This document shows positions 9,601 through 23,505 of a stretch of DNA of 64,000 nt, one piece after another. Below the pieces are notes generated by a model. The model did not search any database. It had not been told where the DNA came from and saw nothing but the letters and a program-made list of their open reading frames with translations. The DNA is taken from positions 49,630,224-49,694,223 of the forward strand of contig NC_044004.1 in the NCBI RefSeq assembly GCF_900496995.4. Reading direction: 5' to 3'. This stretch comes from Aquila chrysaetos chrysaetos. Its lineage: Eukaryota; Chordata; Aves; Accipitriformes; Accipitridae. The number at the start of each line of letters is the position of its first letter. The stretch's first letter is position 1. Made by a program: the position numbers and the translations under genes.

Positions 9601-12600
9601 TTAATTATGGTGCCTATAATTAAACCATGAGAAACAATCTCTCGCTTATTTGCGTCTTCAGTTTTCAATAAATAGTTTGGCTAAAGCTTTGTTTACTGTT
9701 CTTTCTGGTGGAGGACAGTTTATCCATTTGTAAAAGCATTTCAGAAATGTATCAAATTGTTGGAAGACACTGAAACTATTGGGGGGTGGGGGGGAGAAAA
9801 TGCCTATGGCTAAACTGTATGAATGTTTTACTAGAACCCCTACAAAAAAACCCCACAAACTTCTGGTTTCCTGTTATGAAATATCTGATGTGAATTCCAT
9901 CCAAAGGATATTCTGATTAAATAAGAAATTTCTGTTGAATTTCCAATAAATAAAGTCCCACACAGAGATTTATAGATTCTGTGAAAGAGGTACCCCTCCA
10001 CATTATCTCTTTTAACCATTTTTTTAAACTATTATTTTAAAATACAGATGCAAAGTCTTTTAAATTTGGAAGCTGTGTCAAATAAATCAACACATTTTGC
10101 TTGGTTAAATACTTTAGAACAAGCTTACGAAAAGTACTTTTTATTTTGGCTAAGCTTATTTGAAGTTCATATAAATCCCACAGAGCCCTATGGATAATTT
10201 TCCTATAGTAATCTTCTTTTGATTTAAAAATCTATGGCTTTCTTGCGACGGCTTCTCCTGCTAAATGCAAGTTTGGGGAAAAGTTTGTATTGTCCATATA
10301 GTAGATGTGTATATTCTTTAAGATTCGACTCCATGTGGACCTCATTGGCCTGGGATCCAGATAAGGAGACTCTGTTTCCTTCTAAGAGAATACTGAGTGT
10401 CAAAGTGTTGGATCTGAGCGAGAAAGACTTGCATAAGTAAGCAACAAATCTTGGTTAAACAAGGGTTCAATCTATAAGAAGCGTAATCTTTGCAAAATGA
10501 GGCTTAGAAAATCAGGAGATGGGAAATAACGTCGTTAGCTGGTAACGAAGGAAGTAAATTACTGAGTGCTGTCATAGTCCCTCATGAAAACAACAGGAAG
10601 GATTTACTAATTTGGCCTGGACTTTGAAGGTGAATTGCGGAACTTGCTTTAAAAAACATACAACCCGTCGAAATCCTGTATCTTTAGAGAATATATGACT
10701 TTTTTCCTAGCCTCCTAGCTCATTCTGAGAAACCAAGCTAAAATGCACTCACTGAAACTGGTTTTGTAGGTCAGACACTTTATATTGTAACACTATAGCC
10801 TTCAAAATTATTTAGGAGCCCAAATATTTCTTTTCACTTGGATTTTTGTCACATTTATGGTCAAACAGAGAACATGAAATCCATTTCGAAGCTTGTTGCT
10901 GTTTCAGGTGTTTGTTCATGGGGAAGTGCAGGCTCCTCAGATCCGAAATGCTAGCAGTGAAAAAGGAAGCGGTACGCTATGTAAATGTTAGTCATTTTAG
11001 CCTGTGTACACAGCTAGAGCTAGAGATTTTTTTACATTGTCTAGGTAAACCACCAGGACAGTGGCTTTTTATGTCTGGGGTGGTATGATCTGGAGGGAGA
11101 GGAAGAATATTGCTTTAGACTGCACCATATTTAAAAATAAGAACCTTTTCTGCTAAAGGCAGGTTACTAAGGTTGTCATTTGCTTTAATACTTCAGGTAT
11201 TAGTTTGGACAACTATGTGCTTTTTCCCATACGCTTTTCTACTTTATGCTGTGGTTAGATAAAAATTATGTGCTTTGGCGTCAAGTCAGTGAGGTCACTT
11301 TCAGCAACCCAAAGTGACTTCTAGAAGTGTGAACTGAAAATACGAAGTTTTAAAAATATAACTGACTTCCAAACAAGGCCAAAATAGAAAAAAAATATTT
11401 GGAAAGTATGTTTGATATAATCAAAAGCATTCTCAGAGTCATTCTTGAGACAAGTAATATGTAAAATGAAGTATGCTTTTCAAAACACATCTGCACTTGA
11501 AAATTTTAATAAATATTACACTGTTTCGGATTTTTTGTGTGTGTTACTGTTGTGTGGAGTTCTCAATACCTTTCAGACCTGTAAAACTACATCTCCTTTT
11601 AAAAAATGTTACTCAAAGGAAGGTCACTCACCTCTAATCATAAACGGAAATTACTTTAACAAGTTTTTGCAGCCCTAGGCAAAAACAGAAGAGAGGGGGC
11701 AGTCAAGGATTTATAGGAGAGCGATCCATACGTGCCTGTATACACAAGATTTCTGACATTTTGATAGCTAAGTAATTAAGGGAGTAAATAAGTCGATGGT
11801 TTCTCATTACTATGTAAATTTTGAGAATGATAGTCTCAAACACACAGAATCTTCAGTGATTTTAAACTTTGACTGCAATATTTTCATAAATGTAAATTAA
11901 ATTATAACATTAAAATATTAGTAAAATACCTTCCAGATTTTTTTGGTGGTTGTGCTCGTTGAAATGATAGAGTGAATATTGGCCTACACAACACTTAACT
12001 AAAATGTGTGGTGACTGGGCAACCAGGGCATGCAATGACAGTGTTTCACATTATTTTCTTCCTTTAATATCAATAAAACCTGGTGCTTCCTATTTTTGGG
12101 AGGCAATTGTTGAAGGAAGACTTTGCAAAGTTCTTATTGGGAACTGAACGGTGCTGTTGGCAGAGAAGAGTTTTTTATATTTAAGCAAGGAAGTCAGTAT
12201 TTGTATCTGGATGTTTTAATATGCCTATTTTGGGGGTTGCTTCCTGGAAAATCAGAAGCAAACCCAGCCAATTCATAAGCAAACAAATCTAATTGAGATT
12301 TTTTGCGATGTGATGAGTGACAGTGTACTTCTATCAATACATTCATTAACAATAGAAAAATCTTTGCAACAGATGAAAAGATAAAAATTTTATGTCTGAC
12401 AGCCTGTTTTCACACGTAGCTTTTATACTGGTACAGCAGCATTGTATAGACATGTGATTCCTTTTTACTGATACAACTGCACTAGGGTATAACCACATCA
12501 TTGTTTTATAAGATTAGTAATTCAAGTGTAGCTCATTGCCCTTCTCGCTACTACGGTTACTCCATTTGAGATGTATTTTCTCTCTTACAACTGTAGCTGT

Positions 12601-12900
12601 TTAACTGCATTGGTCTAGTAAAAACCGTACAACTTCTGGGTTAAGGCAGAGTGGGAAAACCACTAGTGTCTTGCTAACTTTTTCATAGCTGTGTCACCTC
12701 TGAGCGGAATGGAAAAGTGTAAATTACGTATTACTGTGATCAGTAACGTGAACAAATACCACGCTGAATTACCATATGTGCCGAGTGAGAAGATGCCATA
12801 TTTACAACAATTTTTAAAACGCCTTACTGTGCTTTACAATATTCCAGCTGAAAGTCACGTTCTTCCTAAACTTTCACGCCGCCCTACCTCTGGCGCAACT
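9601..12900. other. Intergenic, AT-rich, no gene seen
   Basis: AT-rich sequence between TIGD4 and TMEM154. It holds a G-rich tract near 9781-9796 and an A(n)CCCC tract at 9842-9860. Open frames such as 10234-10440 have no recognisable domain and no splice context. Confidence 0.7.
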
Positions 12901-12909
12901 TCCCAGCCT

Positions 12910-13500
12910 TGTGTGTGAATAGCACCAAGGGGAACAGGTCAGTCCCCTCCCCACACACGCAGCTACGATCCGTGCAATCTGTCAGCCTGCACGCAGGTCG
13001 TCGGCCACGTCATCGGGGAGGTGAGCTCCGGACCTGGTTTGCATCCTCCGCTTCTGCGTTGGTGTTGCTTGGTGTGCCCGTGCGAGCGCTTGGTTATAAT
13101 CACCGGGGTGGTGACTCATCTGTCTGAGAAAGTTGTAGTCTGATGGGATGGTGCAACCTCACCCCGAACACCGAATGCAGCACCATTCAGAATATATTGA
13201 TCGGCAGTTTGAAAACACTGCGGGACCCGGGATTGCCGATAGAGACATCCCGGGAGGGTGGTAAGGGGTCTCAGCTCTCCTGGCCCCTGCTCAGGAGGAA
13301 AGCTGAAGAGCTCTACTCTCTGGAGAAGTTCTTGCAAAACACTTGCTAATCAAGAAGGATTACTTCGACGTGTGATAACTAGTTGCTGGATTGCTCATCT
13401 GAAGTCATCCACGTCTCTTGAGACATGTGCTGTGAGGCTGCCCTCGTGTCAGCCATACAAGGAGACAACTTACTGAAACCACTGCTTTTCTCCTAGCAGG
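12910..13500. other. Isolated CpG-rich pocket, function unknown
   Basis: A local rise in GC with roughly two dozen CpG dinucleotides by eye, flanked on both sides by AT-rich, CpG-poor sequence. No coding frame with family similarity was found. It could be an orphan CpG island (enhancer or lncRNA promoter) or an old GC-rich repeat that I cannot name. Confidence 0.5.
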
Positions 13501-13539
13501 GTTGGTGCCTCATACTTCTAAGCTGTATAAATGATGCAA

Positions 13540-14480
13540 TATGATATTTTGCTATTTGAAATTATATTTCTTTCCTCTCCCACCTTTTTTTCATCCATTG
13601 CCTTCTATTGTTTTATATGCATTGACATCCTGCTTATTCTAGTGTTAATGTTAGAATCGTTGGCACAACCTTCTGGCAAGCTTCTTTTCTCCTTACTCTC
13701 CCTATTTCTAATATTATCTTTTGCAGGTAGTATTTTTGAATCATCTCATGTATCAGCTAGTATCACCCTCTTGGTACACGTGCTCGTGATCTCAGGCCCT
13801 AATTTCTCCATTGCTGTATTTAGTGGCCTTCCCAAACCCTTGCTTCATTTAGCCGAGAACATTTGGTACGTCCATATTTCTTTTTGTCTTTTCTTTTTGT
13901 ACAGGAGGGTGAGCAGTGCTTTTTCCAAGATGTCTGAGAGAATTGGTAATAACACACATAATCTTTCTCTCCTGTCAGGCGTCTCTGTGTTTTCCTTCTG
14001 TCTGTGGTCCCTTCTGATCTGTACTTTTGAGATTCTCAATTTGACATTTAGTATCTTCATCTAAACCATTCCCTTTTCTCTTTCATCTCTTACCCTTATC
14101 TGCCTGTATAGCATCCTTGCCACAGTTCACTTTTACATTTCCATTTCTAAATATCATACTCCTAACCTCAGCTCTTTGTACCTTTCTTCCCTTCTCTTTT
14201 ACTGGCCGCATCTAATGTTTAAACTACGTTTCAAACTCCCTTTTCCTCCTTTCCATGATTTGATGTCTATTTCTCTTCTCCAAAACCAAATATTTAACTG
14301 TTTCTGGAGACAACCATTTTTTTACTTTCTGTTTTGCTTGGCGTGTCTTCATGATACCCTTAGATCAAGGATTATGTAATGATTAAAAGTATGTTATTTT
14401 CCCTAAATTTACCTCTTTGCATTTTGTTTTCTCCGATTCTTTATTCTTAGCACTTTCAAGTCTTTCCTTTGCTTGAGCCT
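13540..14480. other. Pyrimidine-skewed segment with a 177-codon open frame
   Basis: About 0.9 kb of strongly C+T-rich plus strand. It holds an open frame at 13531-14064 rich in Leu, Ile, Phe and Ser. The hydrophobic composition follows directly from T-rich codons and there is no recognisable domain, so I do not call a gene. Confidence 0.5.
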
Positions 14481-17400
14481 TTCTTTTGCACTCCTGATCA
14501 CCAGCATGAATTTGATCCATTTTTTAAGCTTGTAAAAAAAATAAACCCACAAACAAAACCTGCACAAAGAAAGAGTTTGGAGCTATTTGTTTACATAGCT
14601 AACCGTGTTACAATGTTGCATCAAATCAATCAGATTGAAACCCAGCTCAGACAGTAGCTAGTTTCTATCAAGGTTTTCCATTTGAATTTACATTTTTTAT
14701 TGTTTATTTTCACTCTGATTTTTCCTATTTCAGTAGTTGTTTGTGAGATTTCAGATATTTATGTCCAGTTTGGCTTTGTAGCCAGCCCATATGGCCTGAG
14801 ATCATGGAGAAAAGCAGGTAGATCATAAAAAAGGAGGAGTTAAAAGGCAAGGTCCTTGTCCACTGAGATTCCTCTGCAGGAACTCGAGGAGAACTTGTAA
14901 GTCAGGTTCAGCAGAACTTTTTATTTGAAATCAATATTCAGAGTCCTCTGAAAGTCGACATCCATACACAAATTAGCCACAGAAATTGATACGAGAGATA
15001 ACACCACAGGTTGTCTGAATTTAGAATGGCAAGAAATGGCCACCCATAATTCAGCTCCACTTCAGAATTAATTGACACAAGGCTTTTTTTTTCCCCAGAG
15101 CTAATGAGACATGATCTATGTAAACAGTGTGTCACTGCACTGCCCAGGGCTCATCTACGTTCAGTAAGCAAATAGAAATTTGCCTAGAGACAAGGCAAGG
15201 CTGAAACAGCATTTCTGTGTAACAGAAGTATTTCTGTAGATTCTAGAAGTTGCAGGAAGAGTCAGATGAGCTTGCAAATTGGCATGGCCTTTCAGAAGTT
15301 ACTGAGAGACACTTTGTAGTGCAGGCTTGGAATCTGAGTTAGAGAGATACTTACTGTGTGCTGTTCCCAACAACTACTGAACTACTTTTGAAAAGCTAGC
15401 TTGATGGATATCAATTTTGCCGCTCTGAGAAAAAGTGGCAAAGAGCGTTACATGTACGTTCAACACATGGCACAGACAAACACTACAATTCAAATTCTAG
15501 CAGAGACAAACCCTCAATTCCCTGTGAGAGCTGAGGGTAACCGGAATCTGCATTATATGGTGAGCATCTGCAGAGAAGCAGGAGCAGAGGTGGCATATGC
15601 CGTAGACATGCAACAGTGAGACTGAAAAGACGAGTACAGGCAGAGAGGGCTACAGGCTCTCGGCTCTCCTTGTTGAATGACTATAAAGGACCGTCCTACG
15701 CCCCAGCAGAAAGGCTTTTCCTACATGTCCCATTACCAACCCAATTTTTTCAAAAAGCAAAAGAAATCCTCTTAGCAACTGAAAGAGATTTAAGATATGA
15801 TAATTTCTTGCCAATTTGGCAACGTCATGCTTCATACCTTTGTAGTATGTAGAAGTTGGCAGCAGAACTGTAAAAGGTAAAGCTGAAGTAAATGAATAAT
15901 GAAGCTTGTAGGGTTTTATGTCCCATTCTTACCTGGCCTTCGCTCAGCCCTAAATCATACAGGCCGTTCAAAGATTTGTCAAAATCTAATTTAATGCCAG
16001 CCACTTGCCCACTACAGCTAACAAGAGAGCATTTAGAAAACTTAATGCTTGGATGGTTAGAAACTGTCTTGCGATTTCATCTTAAATATTCATAGTTAAA
16101 TAGCTTTAGGAAAATAAAAGAACTTGATCATTCCCTAACAATACCTACACCATTATCTATACCCAGCCTTAATGCACGTGTGCAGCTCCAAACCTGTATT
16201 CCTCCTTAAATGCCTGCATTCTCAGTGTTGGTCTGTTGAGGACTAGCACTGGGATGGCAGATAGCATCCTGGACAATGAGATTATATGAAATTTACATTA
16301 ATGTAAGCTTCCTAAGGGATTATTTATAATGGGGATTAGGGAGCTTTATGAATTTAAAACTTCCTTCAGATTTCTTCATCCTCTCACTTCATCTCACAGA
16401 GGGGAGGACCCAGTGGCTTGCACTGGTGCAGTCTCACGGGAGGTAGGTAGCATGGTCATTTTGAACAGCTGCCTTTGTGGGGAGCTCTGCTAGCATTTGC
16501 AGGCATATTAGTCTGCAAGAATTAGGAGGAAATTTTGCAACGTATGGAAAACAGCCCTTACGCTCCAGCCAGCGGGAGGTATAACTGCTGCTCTGCCTCC
16601 CGAGTGGGTTGAGCCAGCCTCTTACGAGGATGCCGACTCCTCAGGCAAGGCACATATTTGTGAGATTACATCTTCCAAAAGCAGAAATGCAGGTGCTGGT
16701 TTGCTTTTCATCATTCATCCTGCACTCTCCTTCCTGTCTGCCATTCCAGCTCCTCAGAGATTAAAAATTCCCCGTCAGCCGCCTGTCTGATCTGATCTGT
16801 CCCCCAGTTTGGAAACCTGGGATAGTTCTATGCCATCCACCCACCTCATTTACAGGCTTTAAATATAGCTCCTATATTTGGCAGGCATCTTTTTGCTTTT
16901 TTTGAGTACCAGATATTTGCAATCTCTAAAAGCATTTTCAGCTCTAATGGGAAAAGAATGAGCTATGGACGTCAAATGAACTCCATGTTTCTCTCTCCGT
17001 GTGGAGATAATAAGAGTTTATACCATGTGGAGATCTGCCCTTACTGACCTTCAAGGGGGTTGTAGACTCGGGCTATACGTGGATTGACCTTTGCAGACGT
17101 GGTAGAAGACGTAAAACTTCACAATTAAGTACTCAGAACCAAAATGGATTAACAGAGGAATTACACATTAGCTTCCAGGAAGCCTCTGTTTCCTATAGGA
17201 TCACGTCTACAATTCTTTCCATCATGGGTTTCATTACCAGCCATTAGCATTGACCTCTTTTACTCTTGATGCATCTGCCTGTAACTGGACGAATGCCAGT
17301 TCTCACAGAATTTTAATACTGCGTACCTTGTACAGAGAGTACACCTAAGTATAAAAATGGTACCTTCTGACAGTGGATCAATCTTCAGAGAGCAGCATAT

Positions 17401-17790
17401 AGGCAATGTAGCAGCCTGTCGGACCCAGAACTTCCCACGTCACACCACACTTGGTGCACCTACGCTTTGGCACGGAGGTGTGACTGTGGCATGGATAGGT
17501 ACCTGGAAAAGGAGCCATAGGAGTCAAGGGGTATCGGTTTGTGTACTGCTATTAAGATATGCAATTGGGCTGCTAGCCCGTACTGAAGTATATTTCACTG
17601 TCACAGCTCTCTACAGCAACCAAAAAAATACCTAATGAAAGCATGCCAACTTGCACTGCTGTCACAAATACTGGTCAAAACTTGGATCTACCTGAAAATG
17701 AGCTACAGCACATCTAACCCAGCTGTTTGGAAAGGACTTCTCCCCATACCAGACTCAAGCAGGAGGAAGAGGACATAGACAGCTGCTTGT

Positions 17791-17908
17791 ATTTTGGCAA
17801 ACTCAACGTTTCTACAATCTATACAGATTCATGAGGTTTCACTAAGTGACATTTTGGTAAGCTCAGCTCTTGCCAAACAATCAAATTCTTAAGGTTTGAC
17901 TAAGTGAC
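17791..17908. repeat. Diverged tandem duplication, two ~60-bp units
   Basis: Unit 1 (17791-17850) and unit 2 (17851-17908) both begin ATTTTGG and both end with ACTAAGTGAC, with intermediate similarity in between such as GAGGTTTCACTAAGTGAC against AAGGTTTGACTAAGTGAC. Confidence 0.75.
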
Positions 17909-20900
17909 AGCTATATTGCAACTTAAATAGGAAGCTATTCTGTATATTCAGACAAAATGAAGTGAATAAGCACACACACTTAGTTTAACCATGTCATAAA
18001 CTGGCATAGCTCCTCATGGGGAATGAAGAAAGGCATATCTCAGAGAGAAAGAAACAAAAATAAAGTAGCAGAAGAGACACAAGGCAAAATTTCTGATTTT
18101 TTTTTTCAGGTAGTCTTGCAGCACTACAGTCAGCTATACTGAACTGAAAGTTAGATTTAAACACAGAGTGCTGAGAAGTGGTGCCGTAACTCCACTCAGC
18201 ATGTCCCTCCTGGGTTGTGATCAATGGCATTTTGCATGAGTAAAATACCACAAAAAAAAATATTACCACCTGCATGAAGTTGTGGTCAGTGGTTTAACAC
18301 ACCACGTGTTGGGACAGGGCATTGTTTTCAGAGAAATAGGAATTGTAGGCAAAATACTACTCGCATTGCCTACCGAAAATGAGGATGCAGGTAGTACATG
18401 ATTGTCCAGGTTTCAGCATAGCGTCTGAATGATTTCAGATACGAGGCAGAAGTTTACAAATTCCTGAAATAGTGTCTTTGGCATTGCAAAGACTGTAGAA
18501 AACTTGTCGAGTTAGCAATCTGTGTGCTTAATACGATCACGCTGGCAAAGGGACATATCGCATACTAGTGTCTGTGATGGTCAAACCAGTATTAACAATA
18601 TAGTGCCATAGAAAATACTTTAATTGCATATTTGTTTTTTAAATTGTGTTTCAAAAATATTCTTAGGTCCATTTTAAAATAACCACCTATGCTTCATTGC
18701 TTCAGTCCTAGTTTCCACTGGCATAGAAGAGTGGGCAAAGTGCCTTCAGGAGCTTCAACACTTTTCTGTACAGGGGCCTGAAGTTAAAAAGGCACATGTT
18801 GGAAGCACAGGCTGAAAGCCATCCAAACAGCCATAATTTAGCCTCTTGCTTGTATACACATTATAAATACAATCTCTCTACAGACTATCACACTTTTTTC
18901 CTTTAATATCTGTCTGGTTTTCAGCCGGATGACATCTCTTTGATTCTACTGGGACTATTTATATGCTTAAATATGTGCACAACTTCTGCAGAGTGGGACT
19001 AAGACAGGACTGGAGGCTGCCTCCATGATTTTAAAGGGTGGCTCATAACACCATACTAGAAGTGGGCACTTGCATTAGATCCTTTAAAGATATTTAAATG
19101 ACCATCTAGGAAAATACACTTTTTCAAAGTATGTAGGAACCAAACTTTCCCCAGATCAGACATCCATACTTTTGAAAGTAGTTAGTGCTTATTTGCATCT
19201 TTAAGTACCTGAGTAGCTTTAAAAAAGCTCACCTTTAATGTTTCTTTAGAGTCTGGACTCTATATTAACTATTTGTGAAGTAAAGCTCAGTAATTACAGT
19301 GAAAATATGCAAAGGAAAAAGAAGAGAACACTTTAATTCAAGAATAGAGAAAGGGACTTAGATGGGAGGATCAAATGAGAGCTGCCACAGCCTGAAAAAG
19401 TATCAAGCAACATTTAAGCAGCATAATTTTAGGACATCAAAGTTTATCTTCAGATACTTAAGGCGTGGCTGGAAAAATCTCACATTACAGTTTGGATGTG
19501 CTGGTGTGTTTTTTTATGGTCGAGTATTACTGAAGGAATGTGCTTTTCAGATTTTATTATCTTCTTATGAATTGTTCAAAGCTGAGAAAATACCTTCAAA
19601 CAGTCAGCTGAAACACCCTAGAAATAAAAATAAGAAGGGTTTAAAATATCTAGTTTACTTTCCCTCAAGTACCTTGTTTCTCTACTCTTCATTTTACTAA
19701 ATTCACCAAAGATTACACCCGAGACAGATTTATGTTTGTTTTTCAATCCTTTACCTCATCAATCTCACTTTTCACTACCTCTTTAAGAGAAATGTTTCCA
19801 TTTCTATAGACCACTGTGAGTTTTTTTCAAGCCAGATCTTAAGCTAACACTGACTTGAAAGTGATAACTAATGAGTAGGCACCTCCATGTAAGACACGCA
19901 GTACTGACATTTCATGTAAAGATCATTCACCGGCCGACGGCTTTTTCCCCCATTTAAGTTGCTGACTGTGCATCTATTAACTGAGCTGGCACATGAAAGC
20001 CTGTGGCCAGACACGGCTCTGATCCTTGCGCCCCGACACCCAGACAGTGTTTCTTCTCTTGCTCCCAGGAGCAGTCACCAAGAATTTCCATTCTCTGAAG
20101 TGTTTTTCCAAATTGCACAGATGCTCTTTTTAGCATTACAATTGTATTATCCATCCTGTATCTGTCTGTACTGCAAGGTCTGCTCCCCTCCTGAGCCTGC
20201 ATGGTCATTTCCATACAAAATGGCTTTATTCCTGATACCGGAGACTGCAGTCAGCTCCTGTTCTGAACAGGCATTTGAGCACATTTACGTCCCACTGCAA
20301 GGCATCTCAAGCAATTTGTTCCTCCTAGCTTGTTACACAGCTCTACTTTTGGGGGGTCCACTTTGGGTCAGCCGTCTTCCCAAGCCTCTGACGGGGAGTG
20401 GAAGGGAACCCGCTCCTGCCAACAGAATTGCAGTGCCCCGACAAACCACTTGTTCCTTAAATTAGTTTGTCTTGAACTGTTTGTACCAAATGTGCACTTA
20501 CAATACAAGTTTGGGATACATTGCAACCGTGCGGAAAATTTATATTTAGATCATTTCAGTCTCTAACTCCAGCTTAGACCCTAAGCATTGTAATACGACA
20601 CTTACATAATTATTTTCAAAGAATGAGACAAACCTTTAGCTAATAATTCCCTGCGCTGCTCGCAAAGAAGTGAAAACTTGATTTATCCATGCATAGAAGA
20701 TCAGGAAACTGATGCACTTTATTTCAGTTTCATTCCGTCACTGGCCTCCTTAACACTCCATGTTAAACCAGACAGTTTGGGGGGCAGAAAAGGGCACAGC
20801 TGCTGCCAGAGCACAGGAGCGATCAGAAGTTGCAAAGTTAGGGCAGAGCCCTTGTTATTTAGCTGCTGAAGGGAATGTGAAGCTGGCAGCGCTGAGATTA

Positions 20901-22175
20901 TGTGCAGGCCTTCCCCCCAAAAAAACCCCTGAAGCTGTACTTTGGGGTGTTCATCCCACTTTTATCCAGCCTGCATTGAGACAAAGCTAGACCTCGTGGA
21001 GTCTCACCTAGATTTCAACGGTAGGAGTCTTGGAAGATTGCGGGTGAAGGATTTCATGGGCAAACCCCGCGCTAGGCTAGATGGAGGCACTGCTTGGGAG
21101 TACCTACATGGGCTAGGAACACCGCGTTTCGCTAGCGGTCGGGTAACGAGATGGCTTTGCTGACCAGACATCGTCCTTTCAGAAGTGCAGTCTTCAGCTG
21201 CGGATTTTGCCCGAAGTACAGCTGAGCCCCCAGGAGGAAGTGTATTTCAAAACACAGTCAGTACTACAACAGAATACAGGCGTCATCTATTTTAAGACTA
21301 TACACAAGTTACAAATAGCTTAAGAAGCTTTTGGCGTCTGCAAAATTTATAATCCATGTACCGCTTTCCAAAAAATGAGCAGAAACAAAGCGTCCAGCTA
21401 CACTTCAATGTAAGTCTGCCAGAGCCCTAGCTGCACCCTGCGGCTTTTTTCATTTCAGAGGATATTTTGATGTTAGAATTCTCTCTTTGAATCCATTTTT
21501 TATTTTGTTAAAGGAAACTTAGATACAAATACTTGGATATTTTCAAGTATAGTTTTGTGTTTTCTTTCTGTTCCTACTGAAGTCTCCAAAATATTATAGC
21601 CATGAGTTAACAGCCTGTGTTGTGGGTAAGGAAGAAAATAAAGAAAAAGACCATAAAAGAAAGCAGAAATTTACAGGCCCAGTTAAGCAAAGAGGTACTT
21701 AAAACTGGCAGGTACTTGTTTTTATGCTTTTATCATCACTCTCATTTTAGTTATGTTATTTTATGATACCCAGTTAGGGACAATATCTCATTGTTCTAAG
21801 CATCGTTCTAATTTATACTGGTGGCGTTCGTTTCAGAAAGGTATAAGTCTTTTTCCTGAGCACCTCTGCGGCTGAAATAAAATGTAACTTGCCTTTTTAT
21901 ATAATCCAGAACTGAGAGAGTTTACTGGAGAGAGAGCTTTATCTTCTGCAACTCACCCAGGCAAAGCTTGCCCTGAAACAAGTGCAATCACAGATGCAGT
22001 TCCAGATCCACGTGAGGTTTTTACACAAGGGTGCTGTGGATTTTAGCCTTGATTCTACAACTCTTACTTACCTCGGCAGCCCGCAGAAGCACCATTGCAG
22101 CCGACGCTCAGGCTGGCTTGAGAAGATCCCTGTGGGCTTTGCACACCCTCCTTTGCTTTAGGGATTTTCTTTTAA

Positions 22176-22199
22176 TTTTTTTTTTTTTTTTTTTTTTTT
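22176..22199. repeat. Poly-T tract
   Basis: Twenty-four consecutive T residues. On the minus strand this could be the A-tail of a retroelement, but no element body is recognisable beside it. Confidence 0.9.
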
Positions 22200-23378
22200 A
22201 CATTGCAGTGCAATTTCCCGTCCTTTCACAGTGACTTGTGGGAAAATGTTATCTGTCCTTTCCCAACATATGCCAGTCTCAGAAATAAGTCACTAAGGGA
22301 CTAGCAGAACTTGACTGGCACTAGCCCCTGCACTTCAGAGCAGGCAGATTAGCCACTGACATCTGCGGCAGACAAGCTGCACTAGCAGGAGTTTATCGTA
22401 TAAGCCCTATAACTAACCAGCAACTTGCTCGATCACTCTCAAAACTTTAGCTGTTGTTGTTGTTGTAGTTTTCATAGGAAAAGGGAACAAGAAGAGCATG
22501 CGTCAAGTGGCTGCAGTGTTACAAAACATTTCTGTTTTTCTGAAAGTGTCACACTGTTGACATCCTGTCAAACCCTTCTCTGATTAGGGAAGAACATTAC
22601 CAAACAGCCTAGCTAGGTTGTCAGAAATGCCCTTTATAACATAAAAATTGGTGAAAGAGTACCGAAAGCATGCACAGATGTTTCCAGCTGGGTAACACAC
22701 GCTGAAAATACCCAGGAAACTTAGGTATCTCACCTGTGAAAGGACACTTCTTTTTGCTAAGGTGCCTTGTGGATCCTAGTAAATACACTAAGGCCTATGA
22801 AATTATCAGATACAATCTACCCCTCTTACAAAAATAATTTGTGACTGAAGCCACCGGGGTTTCCAAACGCATAAGTTTGTTTTGCAGCAAGGTTGTCACT
22901 ATAGCTTTTGGTTTCCATATTTCTACCGTGAAGAGAGAAGCACGCGGCTGAAGATGGAGGCCCAGGTGAAGGTACTAACCTTGCTTCCCAGGCAGGCAAA
23001 AGGGAGGCCACTGGGAGTGCTTCAGGGGAGCACGATCGCGGCGCTGGTGGGGATGGACCGAGGTAACTGCCCTTCCGTGACAGTCCGATTCGTCAGCATC
23101 CAAAATATCTTCTTCCTCTTTCTCTGCAATTTAAAAAAAAAAAATTAAAATAGTCAAATGCGTGCCAAGCTGCCTTTGTTATCACTCTAAAGTCTTAACT
23201 AAAATGTAATGTGGCATAAAGTCACATTTCCTGAACTTTAATTTGCCTTAGAAATCGTTAATTGGGTGCACACCAGTGGGTGGCTATCTTGCACTCAAGG
23301 GTAAGCAACAAGTTGTTAGCCAAACGTGTCAAAAATAGTTGATGGGAATCTGAGTGGCAAATACTACAACCTATGCAA

Positions 23379-23505
23379 AAAGACTGGAAGGGAAAAGAGG
23401 AAAGGATATAGCCTTGTAGATATTAGCCATTAGAAATACCACATAAAAATGCAGCAAAGATACAAACCAGATCCAAGTCCTTTCCTCTTTTCCCTTCCAG
23501 TCTTT
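23379..23505. repeat. Perfect 28-bp inverted repeat, 71-bp spacer
   Basis: The arm at 23379-23406 (begins AAAGACTGGAAGGG) is the exact reverse complement of the arm at 23478-23505 (ends CCCTTCCAGTCTTT). Matching stops abruptly at both ends. The arms are purine-rich and pyrimidine-rich respectively. Confidence 0.95.

Noticed and set aside
13531-14064. 177-codon hydrophobic open frame resembling a multi-span membrane protein
   Set aside because: Leu/Ile/Phe/Ser content follows from the T/C-rich strand composition; no recognisable family. The region is reported as a compositional oddity only.
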